Shown: one piece after another, positions 1 through 8,456 of the stretch
How the letters are laid out: each line of letters begins with the position of its first letter
Position numbering within the stretch: the first letter of the stretch is position 1
Source of the DNA: SFEL01 sp964392455
GTDB lineage: Bacteria > Bacillota > Clostridia > Christensenellales > CAG-138
Length of the DNA: 64,000 bases
Direction of reading: 5' to 3'
NCBI GenBank assembly: GCA_964392455.1
Contig: CAYMPG010000001.1
Span: 79,719 to 143,718, forward strand
Program-made: the position numbers and the translations under genes
Notes under the pieces: model-generated
What the model saw: only the letters and a program-made list of their open reading frames with translations
What the model was told of the DNA's origin: nothing
Databases searched by the model: none

Positions 1-694
1 TGGCAAGGCCCTTGTCACGAAGGTGCAGATATGCGCCCCCTGTAAGCACGGGCAGGGTCTTGTGGGCAGAATCGCAGCAAAGGTCTGCCCCAAGGTCCAT
101 GGGGTGCAGGCTGGGCTGAAGAAACTTAAGATAAGCCCCGTGGGCATTATCCACGAGCAGGGGCACGCCGTGCTTATGGCATACGCTGGAAATGGCTGAA
201 ACATCCGCCATGCAGCCCAGATAATCCGGGCTGGTAATGTACACAGCGCAGGGCTTTTCCGCTTCATTGAGTATGGCGGCTTCCACAGCCTCAGGCCCAA
301 TGGGGCAGCTTAGATAATCCTCCCCGGCCCAGAGCCAGCGTATGGGAAAATCCAGCAGTATGGCGGTATTTATAAAGCTCTTGTGTGCATTTCGCCCTGC
401 TATCACCGCCCCGCGGCAGCCATTCATGGTATATGCAAGGTACAGCATGGCCCGGATGCACAGGCTGGAGCCCTCTGCGGAGTATACCGTGGGCCAGCCG
501 AAAAGCCAGGAAGCATTGGCTTCACTGTCTGCAATTATGCCGGTGGGGTGAAAAAGGTCATCCGCCCCGGTGATTTCTGTAATATCCAGTCCCTCCATGT
601 TGGCAGAGCCAATGCCCTTATGGCCCGGCATATGGAAGCGGGCAGGTGACTTGAGCATATAGGAGGCAGCAAAATCACAAATGGGCGTTTTCAT
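1..694 (-). CDS. PLP-dependent Orn/Lys/Arg decarboxylase-family enzyme (C-terminal part cut off by window edge)
   Basis: The reading frame starts at an ATG at 694 and stays open to the window edge, giving 231 residues. Seen in the translation: RFHMPGHKG near the N-terminus, VDNAHGAY in the middle and SAHKTLPVLTGG near the cut. These are typical of the fold-type I Orn/Lys/Arg decarboxylase family, and the lysine of SAHKT is the expected Schiff-base residue for pyridoxal phosphate. The family decarboxylates basic amino acids or acts as a related aminotransferase-like enzyme; which substrate is used here cannot be told. The ATG overlaps the stop of the SCIFF maturase by one base, so it is probably translationally coupled to it. 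The C-terminal domain lies outside the window. Confidence 0.85.
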   Translation of the reverse strand, partial: MKTPICDFAASYMLKSPARFHMPGHKGIGSANMEGLDITEITGADDLFHPTGIIADSEANASWLFGWPTVYSAEGSSLCIRAMLYLAYTMNGCRGAVIAGRNAHKSFINTAILLDFPIRWLWAGEDYLSCPIGPEAVEAAILNEAEKPCAVYITSPDYLGCMADVSAISSVCHKHGVPLLVDNAHGAYLKFLQPSLHPMDLGADLCCDSAHKTLPVLTGGAYLHLRDKGLA

Positions 695-2070
695 TATTCA
701 TTTGGCCCCAGTTTTTCTGCCACCTGCACCATGATGGCACATTCCATTCTCTTGCGGAACAGCTTGCAGCCGTAGTCATATACGCCCTTTACGCTGCCGG
801 TGGCGTGGTATGCATTTGCAGCGCAGCCGCCGGAGCAGTATAGCCTGGCCCAGCAGTCATGGCAATCCGGGCGGGCGTATACGTTACAGGAGGCAAATTC
901 CTGCTGTATATCGGTATTTGTTACGCCATCGTATATGTTGCCCAGCTTGAACCTTTCCTCGCCTACGAACTGATGGCAGGGGTAAAGGTCTCCCCAGGGG
1001 GTGACGGCCATGTATTCCGTTCCGCTGCCGCAGCCGGAAATGCGCTTGTAAATGCAGGGGCCGCCGGTAAGGTCTATCATATAATGATAGAAGGTGAAGG
1101 GGCGGCCTTCGCGATAGCGCTCAAGCTGGAGCATGGCAAGCTCCTCATACTGCTGAAGCACTATTGGCAGATCCTCCTCGGTGAGGGCAGAGGGGTCGCC
1201 GGGGGAGGTGACCACCGGCTCCATGCTGAGTTCTGTAAAGCCAAGGTCAAGCATGGTTTTTATGTCGGTCAAAAAGTCGGGATTAGCGTGGGTAAAGGTG
1301 CCCCGCATATAGTAATCCCTGTTGCCACGCTGTCTTACCAGCTCCTGGAATTTGGGCACGATGCGGTCAAAGCTGCCATTTCCTGCGTAATCCACCCGGA
1401 AGCGGTCGTGTATTTCACGGCGGCCGTCAAGCGACAGCACCACGTTGCTCATTTCCTTATTGGCAAAGTCTATCACATCCTGATCTATGAGCATACCATT
1501 TGTGGTGAGGGTGAAGCGGAAGTTTTTTCCTGCATCCTTTTCTATGCTGCGGGCGTAGGCAACAAGATCCTTTACCACCTGAAAGTTCATCAGGGGCTCG
1601 CCGCCAAAAAAGTCCACCTCCAGGTTTTTGCGGGAGCCGGAATTGGCAATGAGAAAGTCCAGCGCCTGCTTGCCCACCTCGAAGCTCATCAGCGCCCGCT
1701 CGCCATGATACTTGCCCTGGCTTGCAAAGCAATAGGAGCAATTAAGATTGCAGGTGTGGGCAATGTGCAGGCACAAGGCCTTTACAACGCCTGACGTGCG
1801 GGCCTTAAGCTCCCCTGCCATGGGGGCAAAGGTATCGGGGGTGAACAGCTTGCCTGAATCCTTCAGCTCTGTTATCTGGTCATAACATTCTGCAATTTCC
1901 TCAGGGGCAATATCAGGATGCATGCTGCTTACCAGGGCCACGGCCTGGGATTTATCATTATCCTCATAGAGGCCAATAAGGTCGTAAGCCACCTGATCCA
2001 CCACGTGAACAGAGCCGGAGCATACGTCCAGCACGATGTTATAGCCATTTAATTGATATCTGTGTATCAT
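694..2070 (-). CDS. scfB: Radical SAM SCIFF peptide maturase (thioether-forming, SPASM domain)
   Basis: 458 residues. The N-terminal 85 residues resemble a peptide-recognition (RRE-like) domain. The radical SAM cluster motif CNLNCSYC is at residues 107-114, and a cysteine-rich SPASM domain for two auxiliary iron-sulfur clusters covers roughly residues 340-440. Enzymes of this family link cysteine sulfur to the alpha carbon of acceptor residues in the SCIFF precursor, making a ranthipeptide. The identification is secured by the SCIFF precursor gene encoded just upstream on the same strand. GAGGAAT sits four bases before the ATG. A terminator-like hairpin lies between precursor and maturase, so the enzyme is probably made in lower amounts than the peptide. 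The cell function of SCIFF peptides is not settled. Confidence 0.93.
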   Translation of the reverse strand: MIHRYQLNGYNIVLDVCSGSVHVVDQVAYDLIGLYEDNDKSQAVALVSSMHPDIAPEEIAECYDQITELKDSGKLFTPDTFAPMAGELKARTSGVVKALCLHIAHTCNLNCSYCFASQGKYHGERALMSFEVGKQALDFLIANSGSRKNLEVDFFGGEPLMNFQVVKDLVAYARSIEKDAGKNFRFTLTTNGMLIDQDVIDFANKEMSNVVLSLDGRREIHDRFRVDYAGNGSFDRIVPKFQELVRQRGNRDYYMRGTFTHANPDFLTDIKTMLDLGFTELSMEPVVTSPGDPSALTEEDLPIVLQQYEELAMLQLERYREGRPFTFYHYMIDLTGGPCIYKRISGCGSGTEYMAVTPWGDLYPCHQFVGEERFKLGNIYDGVTNTDIQQEFASCNVYARPDCHDCWARLYCSGGCAANAYHATGSVKGVYDYGCKLFRKRMECAIMVQVAEKLGPNE

Positions 2071-2085
2071 TTTTATTCCTCACAT

Positions 2086-2110
2086 GAAAAATGCCGCCTG
2101 AAAGGCGGCG
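2086..2110 (-). terminator. Hairpin between SCIFF precursor and maturase genes (partial terminator)
   Basis: On the minus strand a 7-bp stem (GCCGCCT/AGGCGGC, three-base loop) is followed by A and five T. It lies downstream of the SCIFF stop codon and just upstream of the maturase ribosome-binding site. It probably ends most transcripts after the precursor and lets some continue into the maturase. Confidence 0.7.
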
Positions 2111-2126
2111 TTTTTATAAAGCCAGG

Positions 2127-2273
2127 TTATTTATTGCTGTTTTCGCACTTCTGGTTGGCAATGCCGCAGCTGGTCTTGCAGGCAGACTGGCAGGAAGTCT
2201 GGCACTCGCCGCAGCCGCCGTTCTTGGCGCTCTGGCACAGATTACGGGTCTCGATGGTCTGAATATGCTTCAT
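2127..2273 (-). CDS. scfA: SCIFF ranthipeptide precursor (six-cysteines-in-forty-five type, with an extra cysteine)
   Basis: This 48-residue peptide starts MKHIQTIETRN and carries the core CGECQTSCQSACKTSC followed by a last cysteine six residues later, the conserved SCIFF pattern. A strong ribosome-binding site (AGGAGGGG) precedes the ATG at 2273. The family usually has six cysteines; this one has a seventh at residue 13, ahead of the core. The gene lies directly upstream of its maturase and has its own promoter. The product is expected to be cross-linked by ScfB through several thioether bonds. SCIFF peptides are nearly universal in Clostridia, and their role is not firmly known. Confidence 0.95.
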   Translation of the reverse strand: MKHIQTIETRNLCQSAKNGGCGECQTSCQSACKTSCGIANQKCENSNK

Positions 2274-2313
2274 TGGGAATACCCCTCCTGTTTTGTTAGT
2301 TCTTCATTGATAA

Positions 2314-2342
2314 AGTCTATCATGGGGGCGAATAAAAGTCAA
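2314..2342 (-). promoter_or_regulatory. Promoter of the SCIFF locus
   Basis: On the minus strand: TTGACT, 17-bp spacer, TAGACT, about 40 bases upstream of the scfA start. The match is good for a housekeeping sigma factor promoter. Confidence 0.6.
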
Positions 2343-2390
2343 TGTATTTCTTGCCATGTGCGGCCATGCCGCCTGAGGAATAATGCGGGT

Positions 2391-2427
2391 TTATATAAAA
2401 GCATCCGCACCGGATGGTACGGATGCT
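2391..2427 (-). terminator. Terminator of the VanW gene at 2459-4126
   Basis: On the minus strand AGCATCCG pairs with CGGATGCT around a 12-base loop, followed by TTTTATATAA, just after the VanW gene stop codon. Confidence 0.65.
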
Positions 2428-2458
2428 GAAACAATGCTGATTATTATGGCTGGGCCGG

Positions 2459-4126
2459 TTATTGTGCGGCGCCGGCAGTGCCTGTTGCATCGGTTGTGGC
2501 ATTGGCAAGGGTGAGATTGCCATCGGCATCTGCCACAAGCTGATTCATGGGGTCAAGGGGCTGACCTGCGTAGCCGGGCCATACATAGTAACGGGTGGGG
2601 TGCATTTTGTAGGTGGTAAGGCCGATGGACTTGGTATCCACGGTTTTGCCATCGAGCTTGTAGGTCTTGAAGGACTCATAAACGTAGCCGGTAACGGCCT
2701 TGTTCTTTACCATCCAGTAGGGAGAGTAGAGGGAGTTCTTTACTTCGTATTCCGGTTCGCCCGGGATAAGCTCTTCAACCAGCTTGGAGCTGAGCTCTAT
2801 TTCATCGAAGGTATCAGGGAAGGGCTCGCCGTATATATCGCAATGGACTACATAGTTTACCGTATCTATCCAGGTAAATACATATACGGGGGACTCGGTA
2901 TTGTTTTTCCACTTGAAATCTATTTCGCCGGTAACGGTATTTATGGTGGCATCAAGGCCATTGGGGTAGCCGCTGGGGGTGGAGTGGGCACGGCGGTAGA
3001 CTACCTCATAATCGCCATAAAGCACGGCCATATAGGCAGTGCTGGCAATCTGGCACACGCCGCCGCCGGGCTGATCCTCATGATCTGCACCGCCGGAGAT
3101 AACGGCAGGGGCGGCCTTCCAGCCATTTGCAAAGGTACGATCCCCAAGTATGCCATTGGCAGAGAATTCCTCGCCGGGCAGCAGAGTTTTGCCGTATACC
3201 ATGCCGCAGGCCTTTTCAAGATTGAAGCAGCGGTTTGAATTGCGGCGCTTATTCTTGTAGCTGGTGGAGGCGGAGCCCCTGAGCACCAGGCCCTCCTTAA
3301 GGGTCTCTATGGTGACATCGGACTGTATGGGGGCCATCTGCACCTCTATATCGCCAAAGTCCAGCGCTTCACAGCGCTGCTGAACCGTTGCCATAAGGCC
3401 GGGCACATCCACGCCGTAGCCATCCACAGCCTCGGTGAACTCGAAGAAAACATCCCTTACGTCTGTAATGGCGATGGCTTCCTCGCTGAGCTTTGCTTCC
3501 TTTGCAGCCTCGCCTATAATGCCAAGGTTGCGGGTATCAGAAGCGCCGGTCTCCTTTTTTACTTCCGGCATACGCACGGTGTAGGAGGCGGGGGTGGGCG
3601 CTATGGTAACGGCATCTGCGAAGGAGTGGATAAAGTCTTCCACGCCGGTGGGCTCAACGGTATAGCTCAGAGTGAAATCACGGCCGTTTTCTTTTATATC
3701 CCGCATCTGGGCGCGAAGGTCGGAATATTCCCCTTCACGGGCAAGGCTCATGGCCTCCGTAAGCACCTCATCGGTATTGAAGGAAACGGTAAAGCGGGAG
3801 GAATCTGCGGTATAGCTCTGGCCGTTGCAGGTAAAGTTAAGGTGTACGCCGGAGGTGATGTCCTTTTCGGCGGAGCCTGCAAGGAGAGTGCGCGCATCAT
3901 CCATGGTAAGGCCGGAAATATCCACCCCGTTTACGGAAATACCCTCATGGAAGGTGGTACCGTTCATTATGGCTACCCGCTGCTGCTCCCTGTATATTAC
4001 GAAATAGTACAGCGTTCCCAGCACTGCCACCAGCACTGCAAGCACTATCAGCAGGGTCCTGAGGGCCTTGTTGGCGGGCTGCTTTTTGGTTTTTCTTGAG
4101 GTCTTTTCCCTGGCGTTAGTTTCCAT
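2459..4126 (-). CDS. VanW-family membrane-anchored cell-wall protein
   Basis: 555 residues. The N-terminus is basic, followed by one transmembrane segment at about residues 24-46, so the bulk is outside the cell. Residues about 50-250 look like the duplicated peptidoglycan-binding-like region common in this family. The VanW domain covers about 290-440, with the hallmarks LLPGEEFSANGILGDRT, GGGVCQIASTAYMAVLYG and the following HSTPSGYPNGLDAT. Unlike its two paralogues in this window it has HS rather than HHHSW in the last motif. The biochemical role of VanW domains is unknown beyond association with the wall and vancomycin-resistance clusters. It is transcribed alone, from a good promoter at 4200-4228. 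Confidence 0.85.
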   Translation of the reverse strand: METNAREKTSRKTKKQPANKALRTLLIVLAVLVAVLGTLYYFVIYREQQRVAIMNGTTFHEGISVNGVDISGLTMDDARTLLAGSAEKDITSGVHLNFTCNGQSYTADSSRFTVSFNTDEVLTEAMSLAREGEYSDLRAQMRDIKENGRDFTLSYTVEPTGVEDFIHSFADAVTIAPTPASYTVRMPEVKKETGASDTRNLGIIGEAAKEAKLSEEAIAITDVRDVFFEFTEAVDGYGVDVPGLMATVQQRCEALDFGDIEVQMAPIQSDVTIETLKEGLVLRGSASTSYKNKRRNSNRCFNLEKACGMVYGKTLLPGEEFSANGILGDRTFANGWKAAPAVISGGADHEDQPGGGVCQIASTAYMAVLYGDYEVVYRRAHSTPSGYPNGLDATINTVTGEIDFKWKNNTESPVYVFTWIDTVNYVVHCDIYGEPFPDTFDEIELSSKLVEELIPGEPEYEVKNSLYSPYWMVKNKAVTGYVYESFKTYKLDGKTVDTKSIGLTTYKMHPTRYYVWPGYAGQPLDPMNQLVADADGNLTLANATTDATGTAGAAQ

Positions 4127-4199
4127 TGATTCTCCGCTTTCTCTTTAGTAGTTATTGTTGCTGAAAGCATAAAGGCGCATACTACGCCTATGCCTTTAC

Positions 4200-4228
4200 A
4201 TTATATGCGATTTCGAATACAAGGTAAA
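4200..4228 (-). promoter_or_regulatory. Promoter of the VanW gene at 2459-4126
   Basis: Minus strand: TTTACC, 17-bp spacer, TATAAT, about 75 bases upstream of the start codon. Confidence 0.55.
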
Positions 4229-4298
4229 GCCCCGGCGAGGCCCTAAAATCAATACAATTTGTTAATTTTTATAGTTTTCCTCCGGGGCAGCTTATATA

Positions 4299-4327
4299 TT
4301 GCATAACGGTGCGGCAGATGTTAAAAT
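4299..4327 (+). promoter_or_regulatory. Promoter of the ECF S component and coaX genes
   Basis: TTGCAT, 17-bp spacer, TAAAAT, about 48 bases before the ATG of the S-component gene. No vitamin riboswitch was recognised in this leader. Confidence 0.5.
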
Positions 4328-4374
4328 AACCTATTGTGATATAAAAGGCATTTATACAGGGAGGTAATCTGCCC

Positions 4375-5001
4375 ATGCGGGAGAATAGCGTAAGGACCAT
4401 GGTGCTGTATGGCATGTTTATAGCGGTGATATTCCTGCTGGGGCTCACCCCCCTGGGCTACATATATCTCCCCATGGCTGCCATAACCACGGTACACATT
4501 CCCGTGATAGTGGGCGGCTATACCCTTGGCAAAAAGGGCGGCGCAGTGCTGGGCTTTTTCTTTGGGCTTACCAGCCTTATAAGCTGCTTTACCACGCCTG
4601 ACGCCACGGCGGCCGTAATACTGGGCACCGGCACAGGCTTTGGCCCATACAATCTGCTGCTGATACTGGCGGTGATATTCCTGCCCAGGGTGCTTACGGG
4701 CCTTTTCTCTGCCGCAATTTACCAGCTCATTGGCAAAAACGGCAGGCGGCAGATAGCCGCCATGGGGGTGAGCGCATTTGTGGGCAGCATGACCAATACG
4801 GTATTTTACCTGGGCGGCCTGTACATACTCGCCTTTGAGCAGTCTGCACAGATAATGGGCGTGGCAGGCAATGCGCTGCTGGCTGCGCTTCTTGGCATAG
4901 TGGCCAGCAATGGCATAATAGAGGCCATTGCCGCCGTGGTGATATGCACTGCTGTGGGTAAGGCCCTAAGCCTTTACACTGACAGAAACAAAAACAAATA
5001 A
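4375..5001 (+). CDS. ECF transporter S component, probably pantothenate-specific (PanT-like)
   Basis: 208 residues with about six hydrophobic segments. The N-terminal region, with its conserved short hydrophobic helices and HIPVIVGGYTLGKKGGAVLGFFFG, is typical of ECF S components, the integral membrane proteins that bind a vitamin and use shared EcfA/EcfT energising modules. Neither EcfA nor EcfT is in the window. The next gene, 23 bases downstream on the same strand, is type III pantothenate kinase, which phosphorylates pantothenate; this is why pantothenate is the proposed substrate. GGGAGG stands 11 bases before the ATG. The family assignment is firm; the substrate is inferred from context. 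Confidence 0.85.
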   Translation: MRENSVRTMVLYGMFIAVIFLLGLTPLGYIYLPMAAITTVHIPVIVGGYTLGKKGGAVLGFFFGLTSLISCFTTPDATAAVILGTGTGFGPYNLLLILAVIFLPRVLTGLFSAAIYQLIGKNGRRQIAAMGVSAFVGSMTNTVFYLGGLYILAFEQSAQIMGVAGNALLAALLGIVASNGIIEAIAAVVICTAVGKALSLYTDRNKNK

Positions 5002-5024
5002 TCTGCGATTGGAGATATTCACCT

Positions 5025-5792
5025 ATGCTGATGGTAATGGACATAGGCAACACCAACGTCAAGACCGGGCTTTTTGTGGATGGCAAGCTCAGGAATTCCT
5101 GGAGGCTGCAGACCAATCAGCGCCGCACGGCCGATGAGTACGGCACCATGATGGAAAACTTTTTCCGTCATCTCAATATACCCACCTCCGCTGTGGACGG
5201 CATAATAATGTCCTCAGTAATACCCTCCATGAACTACACCATGGAGCATATGTGCGAGCTGTATTTTCCAAACCACCAGGTAATGGTGGTAAGCAGCGAA
5301 ATGAACCTTGGCCTCAATATAAAATACGACCTGCCCTCTCAGCTTGGGTCAGACCGAATATGCAATGCAGTGGAGGCCTATCATCGCTATGGTGGGCCCT
5401 GCGTGGTGGTAGACTTTGGCACCGCCACAAACTTTGCGGTAATATCAAAGGAGGGCGATTTCCTGGGCGGCCTTATCTGCCCCGGCATAATGGTATCTGC
5501 CGATGCACTGGTGGAGCGGGCTGCTATGCTGCACAAGGTGGAGTATGTAAAGCCTGAAAAGGTGATTGGCACCAATACAAAGGAGGGCATACAGTCCGGC
5601 GTTATCAGGGGGTATGTGGGCCAGGTGGATTACATACTTCAGCAGATAGAAAAGGAACTGGGGGCAAAGCCCATCGTAATAGCCACAGGCGGTATGTCAG
5701 GCATGATAGCCAGCGAAACAAAGCGCATAGATGTGGTGAACCACACCCTTACCCTAGAGGGACTTGCAAGAATATACGAGATGAACAAATAG
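5025..5792 (+). CDS. coaX: Type III pantothenate kinase
   Basis: 255 residues, the normal CoaX length. The start MVMDIGNTNVKTGLF is the ASKHA-fold phosphate-1 motif with the catalytic aspartate. CVVVDFGTATNFAVI and GGLICPGIMVSADALVERAA are also family signatures, and IATGGMSG closes the adenosine site. It phosphorylates pantothenate in the first step of coenzyme A synthesis and, unlike CoaA, is not feedback-inhibited by CoA and needs a monovalent cation. It follows the putative pantothenate S component, so uptake and activation are probably made together. The first codons are ATG CTG ATG; the first ATG has GGAGATA upstream. Confidence 0.93.
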   Translation: MLMVMDIGNTNVKTGLFVDGKLRNSWRLQTNQRRTADEYGTMMENFFRHLNIPTSAVDGIIMSSVIPSMNYTMEHMCELYFPNHQVMVVSSEMNLGLNIKYDLPSQLGSDRICNAVEAYHRYGGPCVVVDFGTATNFAVISKEGDFLGGLICPGIMVSADALVERAAMLHKVEYVKPEKVIGTNTKEGIQSGVIRGYVGQVDYILQQIEKELGAKPIVIATGGMSGMIASETKRIDVVNHTLTLEGLARIYEMNK

Positions 5793-5795
5793 CCC

Positions 5796-5966
5796 TCAGC
5801 GGCACAGGTAATCCACAACGCAGCCCGTGCTGAACAGCACCTGCAATATAAAAAGCACATAGCATACATTGCGCCGGAGGGTATCCTTCCGGCGCTTAAA
5901 TATTTCAGCGCCTATAAGGGGCACCAGGGGTATCGCCCCGGCGTAGAATAGCAGAATCAGCGTCAT
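5796..5966 (-). CDS. Small two-segment membrane protein of unknown function
   Basis: 56 residues. The reading frame continues upstream, but the ATG at 5966 was chosen because AAGGAGG precedes it by seven bases. The protein has a hydrophobic stretch at residues 1-21, a basic loop KRRKDTLRRN and a second hydrophobic stretch at about residues 34-52, so it is probably a small hairpin-like inner-membrane protein. The gene converges on coaX with only three bases between stop codons. The codons for the basic loop form a strong hairpin in the DNA. I recognise no family. Confidence 0.55.
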   Translation of the reverse strand: MTLILLFYAGAIPLVPLIGAEIFKRRKDTLRRNVCYVLFILQVLFSTGCVVDYLCR

Positions 5967-6153
5967 GGCTAAGCCTCCTTTGATATATGGTGTAACACCT
6001 GCAGGATACCATCTGCATATATGGCGGTGCGATAGTGGAAGGATGGAAAAGGGGGAATAATATAGTGCGTGGGTGGGGAGTGCTGTGCTATAATAGGAAG
6101 CACAGGGCACTGTTGAATTATTGGAAAAATACATCACACAAGGAGATAGAATA

Positions 6154-6435
6154 ATGGTAACTCACATCGTATGCCACAAGTACACCGACCGTGAGGAGGC
6201 AAAGAAGATAGCCCCCATGCTCAAGGCTCTGGTGGGCAAGGTGCCCGGCCTTATCAGCATGGAAGCAGGGGCGGATTTTATGGGCAGCGGCAGGAGCTAT
6301 GACCTTGCCCTGATAGCCAAGTTTGAATCCAGGGAGGATCTTGCAGTGTATGCGGATCATCCGGAGCATGTTAAGGTAAAGCAGTATATCCATACCGTGC
6401 TGGAAAACGGCATATCAGTGGATTTTGAGGACTGA
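6154..6435 (+). CDS. Dabb family (stress-responsive alpha/beta barrel) protein
   Basis: 93 residues from the ATG at 6154, which has AAGGAGA seven bases upstream. MVTHIVCHKYTD, VPGLISMEAGADFM and YDLALIAKFESREDLAVYADHPEHVKV match the dimeric ferredoxin-like Dabb domain, including the typical histidine late in the domain. Family members are small soluble barrels linked to stress responses or aromatic compound handling; no reaction can be assigned here. The gene ends 13 bases before uvrB and may be cotranscribed with it. Confidence 0.85.
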   Translation: MVTHIVCHKYTDREEAKKIAPMLKALVGKVPGLISMEAGADFMGSGRSYDLALIAKFESREDLAVYADHPEHVKVKQYIHTVLENGISVDFED

Positions 6436-6448
6436 TAAAGAAAAAAGC

Positions 6449-8455
6449 ATGGGCGAATTCAAAGTAGTATCCCCATTCCAGCCTCAGGGTGACCAGCCTG
6501 AGGCTATTGCTGCGCTCAGCGAAGGGGTAAAGGCAGGGGAAAAGCTGCAGGTGCTGCTGGGCGTCACAGGCAGCGGCAAGACCTATACCATGGCCAAGGT
6601 GATAGAGCAGGTACAGAAGCCCACCCTGGTCATAGCGCATAATAAGACCCTTGCGGCCCAGCTCTGCGGCGAGCTGAGGGAGTTTTTCCCGGATAGCGCC
6701 GTGGAGTATTTCGTATCCTATTACGATTACTATCAGCCTGAGGCGTATATTGCCGCATCAGATACCTATATAGAAAAGGTTGCCACGGTAAATGATGAAA
6801 TAGATAAGCTGCGCCACAGCGCCACCTGTGCGCTCAATGAGCGGAGGGACGTTATAATCGTGGCCTCTGTCAGCTGCATATATGCTCTGGGCGACCCGGC
6901 AGAGTATCTTAAGCTGTCCATATCCCTGAGAAAGGGCATGACGATAGAGCGGGATGAGGTGATGCGCCATCTGGTGGATATACAGTATCAGCGCAATGAG
7001 TACGACTTTGTTCGCGGTACATTCCGGGCTAAGGGGGATGTGCTGGAGATATTCCCATCAAACTGGTCTGATAAGGCGCTGAGAATAGAGTTTTTTGGCG
7101 ATGAGATAGAGCGCATCAGCGAGGTGAACTGTATTACCGGCGAAATATTGCTGGACAGGGCCCACGTTGCAGTGTTCCCCGCATCACACTATGCTACCGG
7201 GCGGGATAAGCTCGTCCAGGCGCTGGGGGATATTGAAAAAGACCTTTATGACAGGGTGGCGGAGCTTAAGGCTCAGGATAAGCTGCTGGAGGCCCAGCGG
7301 CTGGAGCAGCGTACCCAGTACGATATGGAAATGATGCGGGAGATAGGCTATTGCCAGGGAATAGAAAACTATTCCCGCTATTTTGACGGGCGCAAGCCCG
7401 GCCAGCCGCCATACACCCTTATCGACTATTTCCCTGAGGATTTCCTCATGATAATAGACGAATCCCACGTGACCCTGCCCCAGGTGCGGGGAATGTACAG
7501 CGGAGACTTTTCCCGCAAAAAGGAGCTGGTGGAATACGGCTTCCGCATACCCAGCGCCTTTGATAACAGGCCGCTGAAGTTTGATGAATTCAGTGAGCGG
7601 ATAAATCAGCTTATCTGCGTATCTGCAACGCCTGGCGAGTATGAGCTGGGCCTTGCGGAAAGGGTGGCGGAGCAGGTGATACGCCCCACCGGCCTATTGG
7701 ATCCGGAAATAGATATCCGTCCTGTAACAGGGCAGGTGGATGATCTGCTGGGCGAAATAAGAAAAAACACCCAGAATGGCTACAGGACTCTCGTTACCAC
7801 CCTTACCAAGCGCATGGCGGAGATGCTCACCGAGTATCTTGACGGCATGGGGGTAAAGGTAAGGTATATGCACTCTGAGATAGAAACCATAGAGCGCATG
7901 GAGATAATACGTGATCTGCGGCTGGGCGAATTTGACGTGCTGGTGGGCATAAACCTGCTGAGGGAGGGCCTTGACCTGCCTGAGGTGGGGCTGGTAGCCA
8001 TACTGGATGCGGATAAGGAGGGCTTCCTGCGCTCTGCAACCTCCCTTATACAGACCATTGGCCGGGCAGCAAGAAACGTTGACGGCCGGGTAATAATGTA
8101 TGCCGATGAGATAACCCCTTCCATGCGTACAGCCATAGATGAGACTGCACGGCGAAGGGAAAAGCAGCAGGCCTACAATCTGGCCCACAATATTACGCCC
8201 AGGAGCGTTACCAAGGCCGTTCATGACATTATAGAGATAAGCGGCCGCCCAAAGGAGAAGGCAGGAGAAAACCTGGAAGCACAGATAGAGCTTATCAGAG
8301 AGCAGATGCGTGCTGCAGCAGCGGAGCTGGATTTTGAGACTGCTGCAAAGCTGAGAGACAGGCTCTTTGACCTTACCGGGGAGGATAAACCCAGAAAGAC
8401 TGCGCCGGGTACCCCCGGCAGCAAGCGAAACGCAAGAGGAAGAACGAGAAAATAG
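6449..8455 (+). CDS. uvrB: UvrABC excinuclease subunit B
   Basis: 668 residues from the ATG at 6449; a TTG at 6425 is in frame but has no ribosome-binding site. Walker A is GVTGSGKT near residue 40. The beta-hairpin that clamps DNA is at VEYFVSYYDYYQPEAYI, the DEAD-like box is IIDESHVTLPQ, and helicase motif VI is QTIGRAARN. The C-terminal UVR domain, EAQIELIREQMRAAAAELDF, contacts UvrC. UvrB verifies damage handed over by UvrA and loads UvrC in nucleotide excision repair. It sits one base upstream of uvrA. A variable lysine- and arginine-rich tail follows the UVR domain. Confidence 0.97.
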   Translation: MGEFKVVSPFQPQGDQPEAIAALSEGVKAGEKLQVLLGVTGSGKTYTMAKVIEQVQKPTLVIAHNKTLAAQLCGELREFFPDSAVEYFVSYYDYYQPEAYIAASDTYIEKVATVNDEIDKLRHSATCALNERRDVIIVASVSCIYALGDPAEYLKLSISLRKGMTIERDEVMRHLVDIQYQRNEYDFVRGTFRAKGDVLEIFPSNWSDKALRIEFFGDEIERISEVNCITGEILLDRAHVAVFPASHYATGRDKLVQALGDIEKDLYDRVAELKAQDKLLEAQRLEQRTQYDMEMMREIGYCQGIENYSRYFDGRKPGQPPYTLIDYFPEDFLMIIDESHVTLPQVRGMYSGDFSRKKELVEYGFRIPSAFDNRPLKFDEFSERINQLICVSATPGEYELGLAERVAEQVIRPTGLLDPEIDIRPVTGQVDDLLGEIRKNTQNGYRTLVTTLTKRMAEMLTEYLDGMGVKVRYMHSEIETIERMEIIRDLRLGEFDVLVGINLLREGLDLPEVGLVAILDADKEGFLRSATSLIQTIGRAARNVDGRVIMYADEITPSMRTAIDETARRREKQQAYNLAHNITPRSVTKAVHDIIEISGRPKEKAGENLEAQIELIREQMRAAAAELDFETAAKLRDRLFDLTGEDKPRKTAPGTPGSKRNARGRTRK

Positions 8456-8456
8456 C

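Noticed and set aside
5869..5894. Hairpin GCGCCGGA...TCCGGCGC as a standard terminator of coaX
   Set aside because: It is 75 bases past the stop, has no T-run and lies within a small gene with a strong ribosome-binding site.
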